Positions 25,701 through 38,900 of a stretch of DNA of 64,000 nucleotides are shown here, one piece after another. Source of the stretch: Branchiostoma floridae (Eukaryota; Chordata; Leptocardii; Amphioxiformes; Branchiostomatidae); contig NC_049985.1 in assembly GCF_000003815.2 (NCBI RefSeq), positions 11,134,167 to 11,198,166 of the forward strand, read 5' to 3'. The notes under the pieces were generated by a model that searched no databases, was not told the origin of the DNA, and worked only from the letters and a program-made list of their open reading frames with translations. A program made the position numbers and the translations under genes. Position 1 is the first letter of the stretch; each line of letters begins with the position of its first letter.

Positions 25701-28700
25701 ACATTCCAACATTCCAACATCTCAACATCACAACATCACAACGGCGACTACTCTGGCCACAAGGCATTTTGCCTCTGCAAGCGGCAAAATGCAAAAATAT
25801 GAGGGGAAATTACACGAAAATCACGAGATTTCGGGCCGTATTATAATATTGACGGGAAAACGATGAACTATCGGTTCAAAAATCCACAGAGATAACAAAT
25901 GAGTCTAAAATATTGTAAATAACTTGACATTAGTAAGATAAACGGTAATGTACTCCTGCGATAAGCTTTCTTGTAGGGGCTGTTGACGCCCGAAGTCATA
26001 GAACGGACTACTTTCTCTCGCGGAAGGAAAATAAAAAAGCCTCGAACTCTCGACGTGGCGTAGCGGCTGTCCTATAACGCCAGAACGACTTATACGCTAG
26101 AGCCACCAAATTTTGTGAGTTTTCCTAAAATATTGTTGGCAACAATTTGACGAAGTTTGACAACTTTTCCATTTTTTCGTGTTGCCATGGCGACCGTTTG
26201 TTGACAGGCAGTTTTGCCAAAAATCACTATTTTTGGTTCTAACAATGTATTTTTACATTTATTTGCTATATTACTGCTATTTTGTTACATAAATAAAATT
26301 TTATGTTATTTCGCATTTCTTTCATAATTATATATGCATAAATTATGCTAATTTGCTGACGTTATCAGCCCAAAATCCAAGATGGCGGACCGTATGGCCA
26401 GATCAAGAATAACAAGCTAATTATCTATTAAAATATGTAACTACTTGGTATTTTTTCATCAAAAACCATCCAAATGAATGAATAATTCTAGGTCTATTTC
26501 CATTTCCCTTTCTGATTATTTGTTGCAAAAAAGGATTTTTTAAAATTCAAGGTGGTGGATATAATATGGCGGAGCCCAACTTGTATCTTAGATGTGCATG
26601 ACGTCATTTTATGACGTCATTTTGACGTCATTGATTTATCTATTGGCAACACAAGTCGTAATAAACATTATTATTCTGTTATCCGCAATTGTTGTTGCAT
26701 TTTTGTAGCATAACTTGAAGTTTTCTGAGAATACCCTTTTTTCATGGGTCCGGCCAATATAATCAAATTGATGACGTCATAATTACGTCATTTTACGTCA
26801 TCGTAACGTCAAACGTCAACTACATGTCAGATATTATGTCAATATCATTGGTGGCCCTACGGCACGTCGTGTTAGACTTATAGGATATATATGATTTGAT
26901 ATCTGGTCTGCTACCCGATACCGATTATGCTCCTGACGTTCTTTTATGTTATAATATCCTTTGTTCAATTATGATTTGTATTGTGTGTGTCTTATAAGCC
27001 CACGTGGGCTGGGCGTTCTAACGCATGACACGTTAATAAAATTCATTCATTCATTCATTCATATAGGACTTAGAAGTGCAGGGCCTGAAAAGCCCGGTCT
27101 GAATAGGGTTAATTTCGTCAGGATCGTTTGTTGAATGGTTGGTAGTCAAGCCAGCTAAGTCGACTGATGATGTTTGAAGCTCGACTTGAACTTAACTTAC
27201 GATGATCACGGTGTTTTTATGGACAAATATGCATCTCACTAGCGCCAAATTACAAAAATATGTTAATCCATATTTCTGCTGAAAGGTCCATCCACCAAAT
27301 GTGGAAGAGACGGAAGCGGTGCTGAGCAGCCTCAACGAAACTTTGGACAAGCTCCGTGATACTGGAGACAGTCGCGCCCTCCTGCAGCTCACCAACAGTC
27401 TCAGTTCTGTTCTCAACGCAGCGAACACATCCTCCTACAGCAACGATGCACTTTCAACGGTACCCTGCAGAATGCATGCCTTTGTGCTGTTTTACTAATC
27501 GGGCAGATTTACCAGGAGCACAAGATAGTATCATAGCTGGCCAAGGAGTATAGCTGGGCAAAGTGAATCAGCTGTCCACTGGGAATCTGCCAGCTGACTC
27601 CCTTTGGCCGGCAATACCAGTACTCCTTGGCAAGCTTTGATACTATCTTATGCCACTGCTAAATCTGCCTGCAAATTACTGTCAGTGTTGCCTGGTGTGG
27701 GGTGTTAGCAGAGTCAAATGTAGCCTATTCGCACTTAGCATCAACGGAAACTTGACTGCTACGTAATTTACGATACAGCAAATAGCTTTGCATTAATGAA
27801 GCAACAAAAATGATAATTTTTTTCTTTGTCTAGTTAGAAATTTTATTGCTTTGCGTTAGCTCTTAAGCTCTCGCCTTATTTTGTATACTTCTCAGGCACG
27901 TGACGGACTCATTGACTCGCTGGCGACAATCCCTGTTCAAAGTCTTGAAAACATCGATCAGGTGTCAAGTGCCTTGGGCCAGGCAACAGCGTCGGAGGAA
28001 CAGGTTACTCCAGACTCTCAGGTTCGTGTTTACACAAACAACTCAAAGTCATCTATAGCACGCGTATATACGGTCAAACTTGTCCATCGTGACCACTTGA
28101 GTGACCTGGAGAAAATTCAGTGAAAGGAATTCACTATCACTATAGACAGAATTGGTGATACTTAGATCAATGAAAAATTGTTTTCAAGACAGAGGCCATG
28201 ATCATTTAGTCCTACCGCAGAGACGATCATTTGTACAGGTTTGACAGTTTACATACCGCCCACATTTAGCATAGAAAAGATCCTCTATGAAGTACAGAAT
28301 ATACACCCTAAAGGAAGACATTTGTTTCAGGAGAGAGCTGCTCAAACTGTGTTGCAGATGTCAGAATTTCTTGAAACACCCGATAATAAAGATGTCGGTC
28401 CTGAAAGACTGGAGGAGACGGCGTCATTTCTTTTGACAGGTAAGTGTATTTTGCCTTATCTTCAAATTAAGACCGGTATCAATTAGTCCAAGGTATGCAA
28501 TATCTCATTCAGGTACGATCTGATATCATGCTACATATATGTTTGACCCAACAGCGTGTGTGAACATACTTCGAGCTTCAACAGTATCGGCTACGAAGAA
28601 CAAGGATTTGCCATCATCTGAAACCCGGGAAGTTAGCTTGAAAAGGGTAGGAGAAACTTTAATGCTAATAACAAAATGTGCTTCGTACTAGTATCTTACG

Positions 28701-31700
28701 CTTAGAGCTTTTTATTCGCAACTAAGAAACATGGAATATCTAGACTATAGTTGATAGTAATTCCTTAATTAGTCTGATTTTTCAGGACTGATGCTGACGG
28801 GAACATTTTTCATTTGTAAAAATGAAACGATGTGAGCGTTTTACGTCTGTATATTCGTTTCATTACAGAACAGAAATGCCACACAGACAACCTTTGATGC
28901 GATCGGAAAGCTAAATGCTGCGGTGCTAGATCAGAAGGTCCCGGGAGAGAGCCCGACGACGTTCTCTGTAGGTGAATTCAGTTTGGCGGTTGAAAAACAG
29001 CGGTGTGATACAACTACCAACGAGAAACCGCTCGTTTTTCGAGTAAATGACCAATCAGGAACGTTTTTCGTGGTTGAAAAATTGTCAAGATTGCTTGGGG
29101 ACAACTGTGAAACACAAGATGTCGGAATAGAGGTAGGTGATTAATGGTCTTGAATATACTCGAAAAGAAGACGCCTTAGAATGTTTTGGCTAGTGCATGA
29201 TTGTCAGTTACAGAGTTTCATTAACAACATGGTATCAACGTACTTAATTCATGAATAGATTGATTGATTTTCATTCTGAATTAATCATTTTCGTTTTGAA
29301 GAATTTCAAGACACCGCGGAATCCTTACGCCTTCGCCGACACGTCTGACAATGTCAAGTCGGAAGTGGCAGGACTACAGTTCATGCAGAACGGCAGTCCC
29401 TTGGAGATCCGGGACTTATCCAACCCTGTGGAGGTCTTCACCCGACGATTGTCATCTCAGAAAGAACAAACAATGACTGAGCTAGGAACGACAGAACCTT
29501 CTTGGAAGAAAAACACAATACGGGTAAATATGCGATACGTTAGTCTTACTGGTCTTCATCAAAAGACTGCTACCATGTCAATATTTCTGACCTGTAAATT
29601 TACGATACACATTGCGTTATCAGGAGCAAAAGGCCATTTTTTGATGATTTTTTACATAAATAAACGTGAGTAGTAGATCCTTGCTTCTGTCGTGTATGGC
29701 TCCTATTGTTCGTTTTCTCTATTTCCCAAACGACGATTGTTTGTTACTGTTATACTGAATAGCCCTACATTTCAATGTCATCTCTTTTTTTCTGTCAACT
29801 CATCCTGTCCCTTAGACGAAAATACATCCTTATCGTTGCCTTTTCGGTAAAAGATTATTGTTTTCTTGTGCATGCAGACTCACCAGTTCAACGCGACTCA
29901 GGGGAAGTCCCTGCACATCACGGTGACGCCTCACCTGGCAAATGTGTCTGTCCGACTGCACCTGAAGCAAGGGCAAGAACCACGCCGGATTGATGAGTTC
30001 GACAGGAATATAACATTACCGCTACCAGGTTTGCACTTACCAAAACTGTATCAAGTTAGCTTTTAAGAATAAATGATAATATATGAAGCGCAACGGGTAG
30101 AGCGCTCGACTCTGAAACCTAAAAGGTCCTGGTTTCGATACTCGCCTTGCCTCGACCTTGTGCCCTTGGGTAAGGGACTTTATACGATATATTCACTACG
30201 ACGGTGGAGTCATGACCACCGAGCCTCTTCGGCCAATCTGTCAAAAATGTGCCATAAACACACAGGTTTGGTGCTCCAGTGTGCCAACAACCTGCACATT
30301 TTCCAGTATAAAGAACCATAATTTTTTAAGAATAGAGGATAGGTGCGTTTTGCTCCAAATTAAGTCACGATGGTCCATGCATGGGACAGACTTCATTATA
30401 CATACATATAACGTGATTAGAAAAACGGTATGTTTATATGTGTATACAGATGGCGACCTGTACACCTTGTCGCTGGGCCAAACAGAAACCTTGACAGCAG
30501 ATAGGTGGACTTGGTNNNNNNNNNNNNNNNNNNNNNNNNNNNNNNNNNNNNNNNNNNNNNNNNNNNNNNNNNNNNNNNNNNNNNNNNNNNNNNNNNNNNN
30601 NNNNNNNNNNNNNNNATACCTGGAAGTGACGTAGGGGATTCCGTGGAGTACACGTACTACCTAGGTATCAAAACAACATCTATTGATAGATGACAATTCT
30701 TGTATGAAATTGTAGGATATTATATTTCTTATTCTTTTTTTAACTAGTTTTGCTCAGTGCAAGGCCATTGGCCACTTTTAGGCACTGAACTACGCTTACT
30801 GTAGCAGCATCTCTTCTCCCTAAGTCAGAAAATCGAGCTTCGGCAAGTTCGACTATACTGACTCAATATTATATAACTAAATTTAGGTAGTGCTGCATGT
30901 TAGTTATGATGCAACTTCACGTGTATATTTCATTAAAAGGACTCAATAAAAATGCATTTTCGTCCACTAGACAGACGACAAGAAAATGTTTTACGCTTTG
31001 ATGAAAATCATTATTGAAAGATATTTTTCTACACATTCCAGGGGTGCAGCACGTCCCGCTCACTGAAGGAGGCGATGTAACCCCTTCGGTTTCTCCTGAG
31101 TATCGCGGAGAGAACTTCACCTTGAACTACACAGTTGAAATCTACTCCACCCAGTGTCTCTACTTCAACGAGGAAATAGAAGACTTCAGATCAGACGGCT
31201 GTCAGGTAAAAACAGAAAATTCTCACCAATACCATATTGCAATGAGAAAATTAACAGTTAGACCATACGGTGTTAAAACTTCTGTCATGTCAACAGAATA
31301 CAAACCGTGCTCTTCTATCCCGGGCTGCCGATCCAATGCTGTATTTTATTCCATTATAATGTATTTGTCATTGTTGGTGTCAAGTTTGATGTTCCAGTCG
31401 TGATGCTAATACGGAGGGGGGCAAGGGGCCAGTCCCTGGCCTAGGCACTTAGGCAATAGGCAGGATGCTAATATCAGCAGTTCGCTAGAGATCATTGCTA
31501 CTGTTTCTTGTACATTTTCATGTTGAAATCATTTAAAGTACACACTTAAGTATTTCTAAAACAACATTTGGGGATGATAACATTATCTAAAGTTATATTT
31601 GCTTTTATTCCTTGTATATGTGTTCAGCCCGGGCCTCTCACCAACACCAGTCTGTCACACTGTCGGTGCGACCATCTAACAGCGTTCGGGTCCGGCTTTC

Positions 31701-34700
31701 AATTCTTCATCGCGCCCAACAAACTCAACATCCTCAAGGCGTTTCAAACACGTAAGTGCAAACAACAAACATCTGTTGCACCCCTCCCATCCATGTTTGT
31801 TGAAACAAACGACATGTATCTAATCACAGCAACAGCTCAATCAATATTAAAAACACGGACATCAGATATTTCAGTGGTCTACAGAATTTTTTTTATTTAT
31901 TTTTTATTGAACAAACACATAAAGGCAAAATAACAGACAAATAGCGGCCCACTCAAGTGAAGACAATTTATATCGGTGCCGCTATTAAAAGAAAATAAGA
32001 ATAACATATGATTGACAAGATGCAGTAAATCTGTGCAAATGGTATACTAGTGTATTGACTGGTGGAAGCGCAAGTCCTGGTATCCCCCCCCCCCCCCCCG
32101 GAAATATAGGACACGGAAAAAAACATGGTTACAAACGGCCAGTTTGCACAATGAAGTTCTGAGTTGAAGACATAATCAAACAGTTTGTGGAATAGTTGCA
32201 AAGGGAAGTTCCAAAAAGTAATAAATATTTGATTTCACCATCGGAGAGAGAGAAAATATCGAAAAAATGTCCTACGATCCTAAAAGGTTTGCTGAAGAGA
32301 GTGTGACGATGATTATTATGTAATGAAGTCTACAGAATTTGGCCAGGATTGTGGAGCTGAAAGATGTTTTGCAATGACAATGCATTTGTGGTATGTTTTC
32401 ATTCCATTTCGTAACTCGAATTTTCGCGTAACAGTGTGCACGTGTAAAATGTATTTCCCTCCGTTAGTGAACTTTAAGGAGAACCCAGTTGTTCTGATCG
32501 CGCTCAGCGTTGTGGTTGGGATCTACCTCCTCATTGTGATCTGGGCCCGGCGGAAAGACAGACAAGATTCAAAGAAGGTATTATATCATCGGGGTGTGTG
32601 TGACAGATAGCTGCTTAGTTAATTCATTTGGATTATATATACGATATAATGACTCTTTATTCCTCTCAGGTACTATTCCTCCATGTATATTTTCATTGAT
32701 TCCTATGGGAGCCTTGTAATGGGCTTCCGACAACGCTTTAAACTGATTAATTTACAAGAACCATCTGGGCATTACAAGAAATGTAGAAAGGCACTGGTGC
32801 ATAATTTACCTACTTGGCTACAAGCTAAATAGATGTAATCGCGAACTACAGTAATAAAAGTTACGGTATGCAGGTCCCGTAATCGGCCATATGGGTCCCC
32901 TAATATTGGATATGCAGCTTCCTTTATATCAGCCATCACGATATGAAAGAAGAACATCGTACTTTGTATCAAATGGTATAGAGTTATTGCTAAGACCTAC
33001 TGCCATACTTACATCTGTCTGATATGGTTTACCAGGTTGGGGCGACGATTCTTCGCGGAGATCAGAACGGTTTCAACGACCACTTCTACCAGATAATAGT
33101 TCTAACGGGATCGAGGTCTCAAGCCTCCACATCTGCCAGAGTACGAAACAGTCGACTTTCATTGCAAAGTTGTTTGCCATATACTAGTAACTTGTGTGAT
33201 TTTTCATTGTTGTGGACATGATGACTCGTTATCTTCTCTATCCACTGACAATATAACATGTACACATCATACGTTTCTTTTTGGCACACAACCATCAACA
33301 GCATATTTTCTCTTTAATTTTTTTCTCTTTAAAAAGGTCTTTTTGACGCTCATTGGAGAAGGGGGCAAGTCTGGCCCGCATGAACTCGAGGACAATAACC
33401 GCACGATATTCAGGGAGGGAGGAGTGGACACTTTCATCTTGCCGACTAGTCGCCATCTTGGATCCTTGCACGCCGTGCACGTGTGGCACGACAACACAGG
33501 ACCTTGTCCTTCATGGTGAGTACTTTCGACTGACTGATATCAGTAGTGTGTAGTCAGCAGGATAGTATTCTATGTTCATGCGGCTCTACATTTGCTTAAT
33601 CTATGCTATGTAGATATTCTAATGACTTGCTGAAGATATTAACGGTTAAAGCTAATGGTATACTTATGGTATGCTAGTATACAGCAATTATTGCGTGATA
33701 ATGACATGCAAACAGCATACAAGGCGACTCATGATGACACCCAAAGTGTTTGTATGCTGTCCTTTTTTTGTACACAGTAACTTACTTTGTTGTCGTCTTT
33801 TGCCCAACCAACAGGTTTCTGGACAAAATCATTCTGCAAGATCTTAGCGACGACAAGAAGTACTCTTTCCTGTGCCAGAGGTAATTGATAAAAACTTACT
33901 CTAGATATTGTCTAAAACGCAAATCAGAATTGGAAAATGTTAATACATGACACGTTGGGATAATGCGGAGTAAGGTCTGATCATGAGGTAATACATGAGG
34001 TACATACTTTCTTGTTCCCGCTGCAAAAGCCTGTCTTTCGCTTTGAAAACAATTTCTGTTGACAGATGGTTAGCTGTGGAGGAAGGCAACGGAAGGGTAG
34101 ACTGCCTGCTCTCGTCAGCTACCGACAAACAAATATCAACCCTTAGCCAAGTCTTCAGTTCACAAACATCCAAGGTGCTCAATTATGATACATTTCCTGG
34201 GGTTCAAATTGACCAAAATACATGTACGACAACCTGAAATGATTATTCACAATAATGTTTTAGTTGCAAAAATGTTTTGCTAAAAACTATAGCCCTTTTA
34301 TGACACGTGCGCATGTAAGGATTGGTTATTTATCCCATTTTTTTTTAGTTTTTACGCCTAGCCTAGTGAAAATATCACTTAAGTTATCGGAAATACAATA
34401 AGAACCATATCTGTTATTAACATGCTTTTACGCGTTAAAATATTTAACTGAATAACTAATTAATGTACTATATAATCAACTCTCCCAAGTACATGTACAC
34501 GTATAGTCTTGTGGCGAAGTCTTTCAGATATTTAAGTCATTCAGATATTTGATATTGCCTACAATAATATCGCCGAACCATTCCTATGATGTAATTCGTA
34601 CAATTTATTTATTTATTTATTTGCAAATACATGCCCGTAGGCTAATTGCAAGGGTACAGACAGTAAAATATAACAAGTGTCTATTCTATACAGCTATCCT

Positions 34701-35896
34701 ATGATTCGACATACTTTAATACAATAACACATACTTTTCATACAATAACACCTTATTCTGTGTTCCAAATAAAGGCCTTCAATGATGGTCACCTGTGGTG
34801 CTCGGTGGTGGGACGACCTGCCTACAGTCCCTTCACCCGTGTCCAGCGGGTGTCCTGCTGCCTGTCGCTGCTGCTCTGCACCATGGTCACCAACATCGCG
34901 TTCTTTGGCCGGGAAGATGACTTTAGCAAACCTCCTCCAGTCGACATCCTTGGTTTTAAAGTGCAGATCCCGATATCGTGGGCTCAGGTATTAGTCTTTC
35001 CTAGTTACGTCTTAAAAGAAAATGTATAGTGTATTCGAGAGGCGACCGCTTTTACCGCAGTATATCTATATTTGTAAACTAGAAAGGCCGACATTTGCTT
35101 GAGAGCAAATACAGCATATTTCAGCCATCTCCCTCATGCAACAATAGGCTTTGAGGTCGTTGACCCCTTTGGCCATTGGAAAATTCCCAAATATATCATT
35201 TTGAAGTGTTCCATGCCAAAAATTATTCATGGGTCATTTGGATAAATATCTAGAGCACCCATTTACCAAATTTCGGGTCATTTGGTTGTAAAACGAGGGA
35301 ACAGGAGCCAAAAATGTCCAATTTTTGTCCAAAAATGGACATAAAATCGCAATATTAGGCATTATGTTGTACTGTATGGAAAAACTATTATTGAATTCAT
35401 GTGCACATAATTGAAGGGCACTTTTACACCAAATTTCAGGTCATTCGGTTGTAAAACGAGGGTACAGGAGGCAAAAATGTGCTTTTTTGGTCAAAAAATG
35501 GCCAAAAATCACAAACTTTCAAAAATCATTAACATTTCGTTGTACCGTATGCCAAAACTGTTATTAAATCTGGGTGGGCATATGATCAGGGCACCTCTGT
35601 ACNNNNNNNNNNNNNNNNNNNNNNNNNNNNNNNNNNNNNNNNNNNNNNNNNNNNNNNNNNNNNNNNNNNNNNNNNNNNNNNNNNNNNNNNNNNNNNNNNN
35701 NNAATACCAGGGTACACGGAGCCCAAAATATACATACAAATTGACAAAAACCTCAATAAAATCATTTTAAAGGCAGATATGAAAAAAAATGAAGAAAAAA
35801 AAACCTGAGGGTATTGGCTTACTCTACCTTTGTGCCAAATTTCAAGTCAATCGGTTTAAAAACGGCGGAGTTGATTCGATTTGAAGATTTGACAGG

Positions 35897-35979
<83 letters not shown>

Positions 35980-38900
35980 AACATTACGAATACAATATAT
36001 TTCACCATACCTATGGTATGGCTGAAATATAATAAACCAACGAAAGAAACGTCCTCTTCGATTGCATGCAAGATATGTTACCTAATCTCCGGTATATAAG
36101 TAGTAAAGAAAAATTCATATTCTTTATGCAACTAGATAAATCCTGTATTATTGATTACATCTGCCCTTATTTCTACAACTGTCTTAAGAAGCGAGAAGAA
36201 GTTGAACCTGTACATACTAGCACATAGTAGTCTTTGTAGATGAAATGTGCCTTATCGTTACGACCTGTACTTAGCTTGTTTGAGCATGAATATACAATAA
36301 AGGTCTTTCATTCAAAAATAAAGAATTGCTAGTCATTCCCCGTCTAACAGATACCTATGTAATCAATGCTTCTACTGAAATATGACATTTATAACGTATT
36401 GATTTCACACTATTTGCAGTTCATGATCGGCGTACAGAGTTGTCTCATCATTTTCCCCATCAACCTTGTCATAGTGGAGATTTTCCGCCATGTTGCATCT
36501 CCCCCAGAGAGAAAGGCCAAAGATCAAAATGTTTCAAATGGTTGGTAGAAAAAAATATATACTAGTTTGCCTCCATGAAAGAGGGATGTATATTTTTTGG
36601 TCAGTTTGTGTGTGTGGGGGGTGGGGGTGTATGCGCGTTTGTGTGTGTGTGCTCGTGCGTGCTTACGTGTCCGGCGTAATATCTTAAGAACCTCTAGATG
36701 GATTGCTATGATATTCGATATGTGGGTTAGTGATGTAGGCTTAAAGGTCAAGGTCGATTTTGGTGGGTTTCTGGACTCTGTTTACAGTAGAAGCTTCAGG
36801 AAGATGTAGAGTATTGCAACATTAAGTATGAAATGTTTGCTTTTGGTGATCATAAGAATCATATATCAAACTATGGCGATGTACATATAGGTATTATCAA
36901 AAGTTACATGTTTACAACGTATGTCAAGATTGGTAGACGATTGCCAACCTGAATTTTAACTGTGTTATTAAGTGGAACTATACGAGTCACAAGTAGGTGG
37001 CTACTTGTTGAGGGAGTTATGAAAATAGAAAGATGTATTTAAATGCTAGATGCTTAATGTTATCTATTATTTTGTTTTAGTTTCATTCAATGTTTCTCAT
37101 TGTCCTCATGGTCCTCATGGTGCTAATATCTTTCTCCTTTACAGCTTCCTCGACATCTGCAGATGTCATTGATCTTGAAGAAATCGAGCTTGAAAAGATT
37201 GACAAAGCCTGGGATTTTTACAGGCAACCATACAGCGGTGGGTACTTATTTTCATGTATGATATATTCGTACGGTGACTAATGGCGATTGCCTTCGAGAT
37301 TTTCTGTCTTGATCCGCCTCATAATAATTGATGCTTTAATTTCCAGATAAGAAGATGACTGAGGACAAGAAGAAAGGGTGGATTCTTCCGTGGTGGTGCG
37401 CTTTCATAGGTGAGATATCTGATAGAAAAGACAATTGGAATATGTAAACTAGGATAGATATTCACGCACGTTGTCAAGTATTGTTAATGTTACTGTAACA
37501 GTGGCGATTTGTATACGTAGCTCACACAGAAGTGAGCCAGCCACACAAGGCAGAGACTGCCATTCTCTAACAGAACTGTGCTGTAGGGTTGATGTGTACC
37601 GGTCATAACTGACCCATACCATAGAGAGGGAATATTTATGATGCTTTCTCATCTTCAATATGTGTCGGTGTAAATAAGAACGAATGTGTAACTTTCCATC
37701 TACTTTTGTTTTCACAAGCCTGGTTCCTGGTGTTTGCCAGCTGTTTCCTTTCTGCACTGTTCATCATCCTGTACGGGCAAGACTACGGCCGGGAGAAGGC
37801 TGAAGCCTGGCTCTTCATCTTCTTCACGTCCTTCTTCACGGATCTCCTCATCCTGCAGCCCGTGAAGGTGGTTCTGCTGGCAATCGGGCTCACACTGGTG
37901 CTGAGGGTAAGTCACACTGGTGCTGAGGGTAAGTCACATGACATTGGTGTTGAGGGTAAGTCACACTGGTGCTGAGGGTAAGTCACACTGGTGCTGAGGG
38001 TAGGTCACACTGGTGCTGCGGGTAAGTCACACTGGTGCTGAGGGTAGGATTTTTCAGATTACTTCGTATTATCTTAAGTACATTTGAAGTGTTGTAAGTA
38101 CAAGTGCAGCGTTGATAGAGTACTACAGGAAGCTTGGCAATGGCAAAAAAACAGTACCAGCAAATATCTCAATTAGAACTGAGTTTACTGACAGAAAACT
38201 GAGTCCTGTTAATACGAAATTTTGCATCTTTGACATGATGTTCTTGTCTCAAAAATTTTGGCACTAGTGACAAGATGTGAATGTCAATAACATCTGATGC
38301 ACTTTTCACGTTGTGAATAACACCTTATGTGTCTTGTTGAAGTTCTTATAATATTACTGCTCATGTCGTGACATTTAGAAACCTCATGACGATGCAGAAA
38401 ACCAGTCGCCAACCATAGACTACGACGAAGTGTGCGCCTACCTATCTACCATCAAGGTGAAGTAACATGAGTTATATGTTCGGGTTTTAGTAGAAGTTAG
38501 GTTCAGCCAGTACCAAAACGGAAGGCTCTGTGTTGTTTCAATCTTACATGATTGTAATAGGTTGGGATGAGCACCACAGAAAATGATGCATTTGCAATCA
38601 TTACGCTTCGGGATCACAAACAAGTTTACAAGTTTCAATGACCTCAATTGTTGTCGACTGAGAGCCTTTTGTGCGGTTTCTAATGAAACATTTCACCACA
38701 TTCATCCAACAGGCGACTCCTGTGAAGAAATGCCGCGAAGAACCACCGGACACGACCAAGCTGGCTGAAATGCGCGTCCGCCGTTTTGTCGAGATCAGCA
38801 TGAAGAGCGCCCTCAACGAGTTTGCATTTTACTTCCTGTTCGTCCTGGTGTTAGCGATCATTGCCAACGGACCACGTGACACTGGCATGTTCCACATGAC

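Larger units (their letters stand above)
20994..27112. mobile_element. piggyBac-like TTAA element, 6.1 kb, non-autonomous or decayed
   Basis: The left end is TTAA followed by CCCTATTCAGACCGGG; the right end is CCCGGTCTGAATAGGG followed by TTAA. These are perfect 16-bp inverted repeats starting CCC, flanked by TTAA, as in piggyBac elements. Subterminal bases match too (gcttttgaggcctgc against gcagggcctgaaaagc, inverted). No transposase reading frame is seen. The element lies in the intron between REJ exon 30 and exon 31, and it holds two further elements, a minisatellite and a tRNA-like sequence. Confidence 0.8.

Noticed and set aside
30073-30321. 82-codon frame over the SINE
   Set aside because: It overlaps a tRNA-derived repeat and has no coding features.
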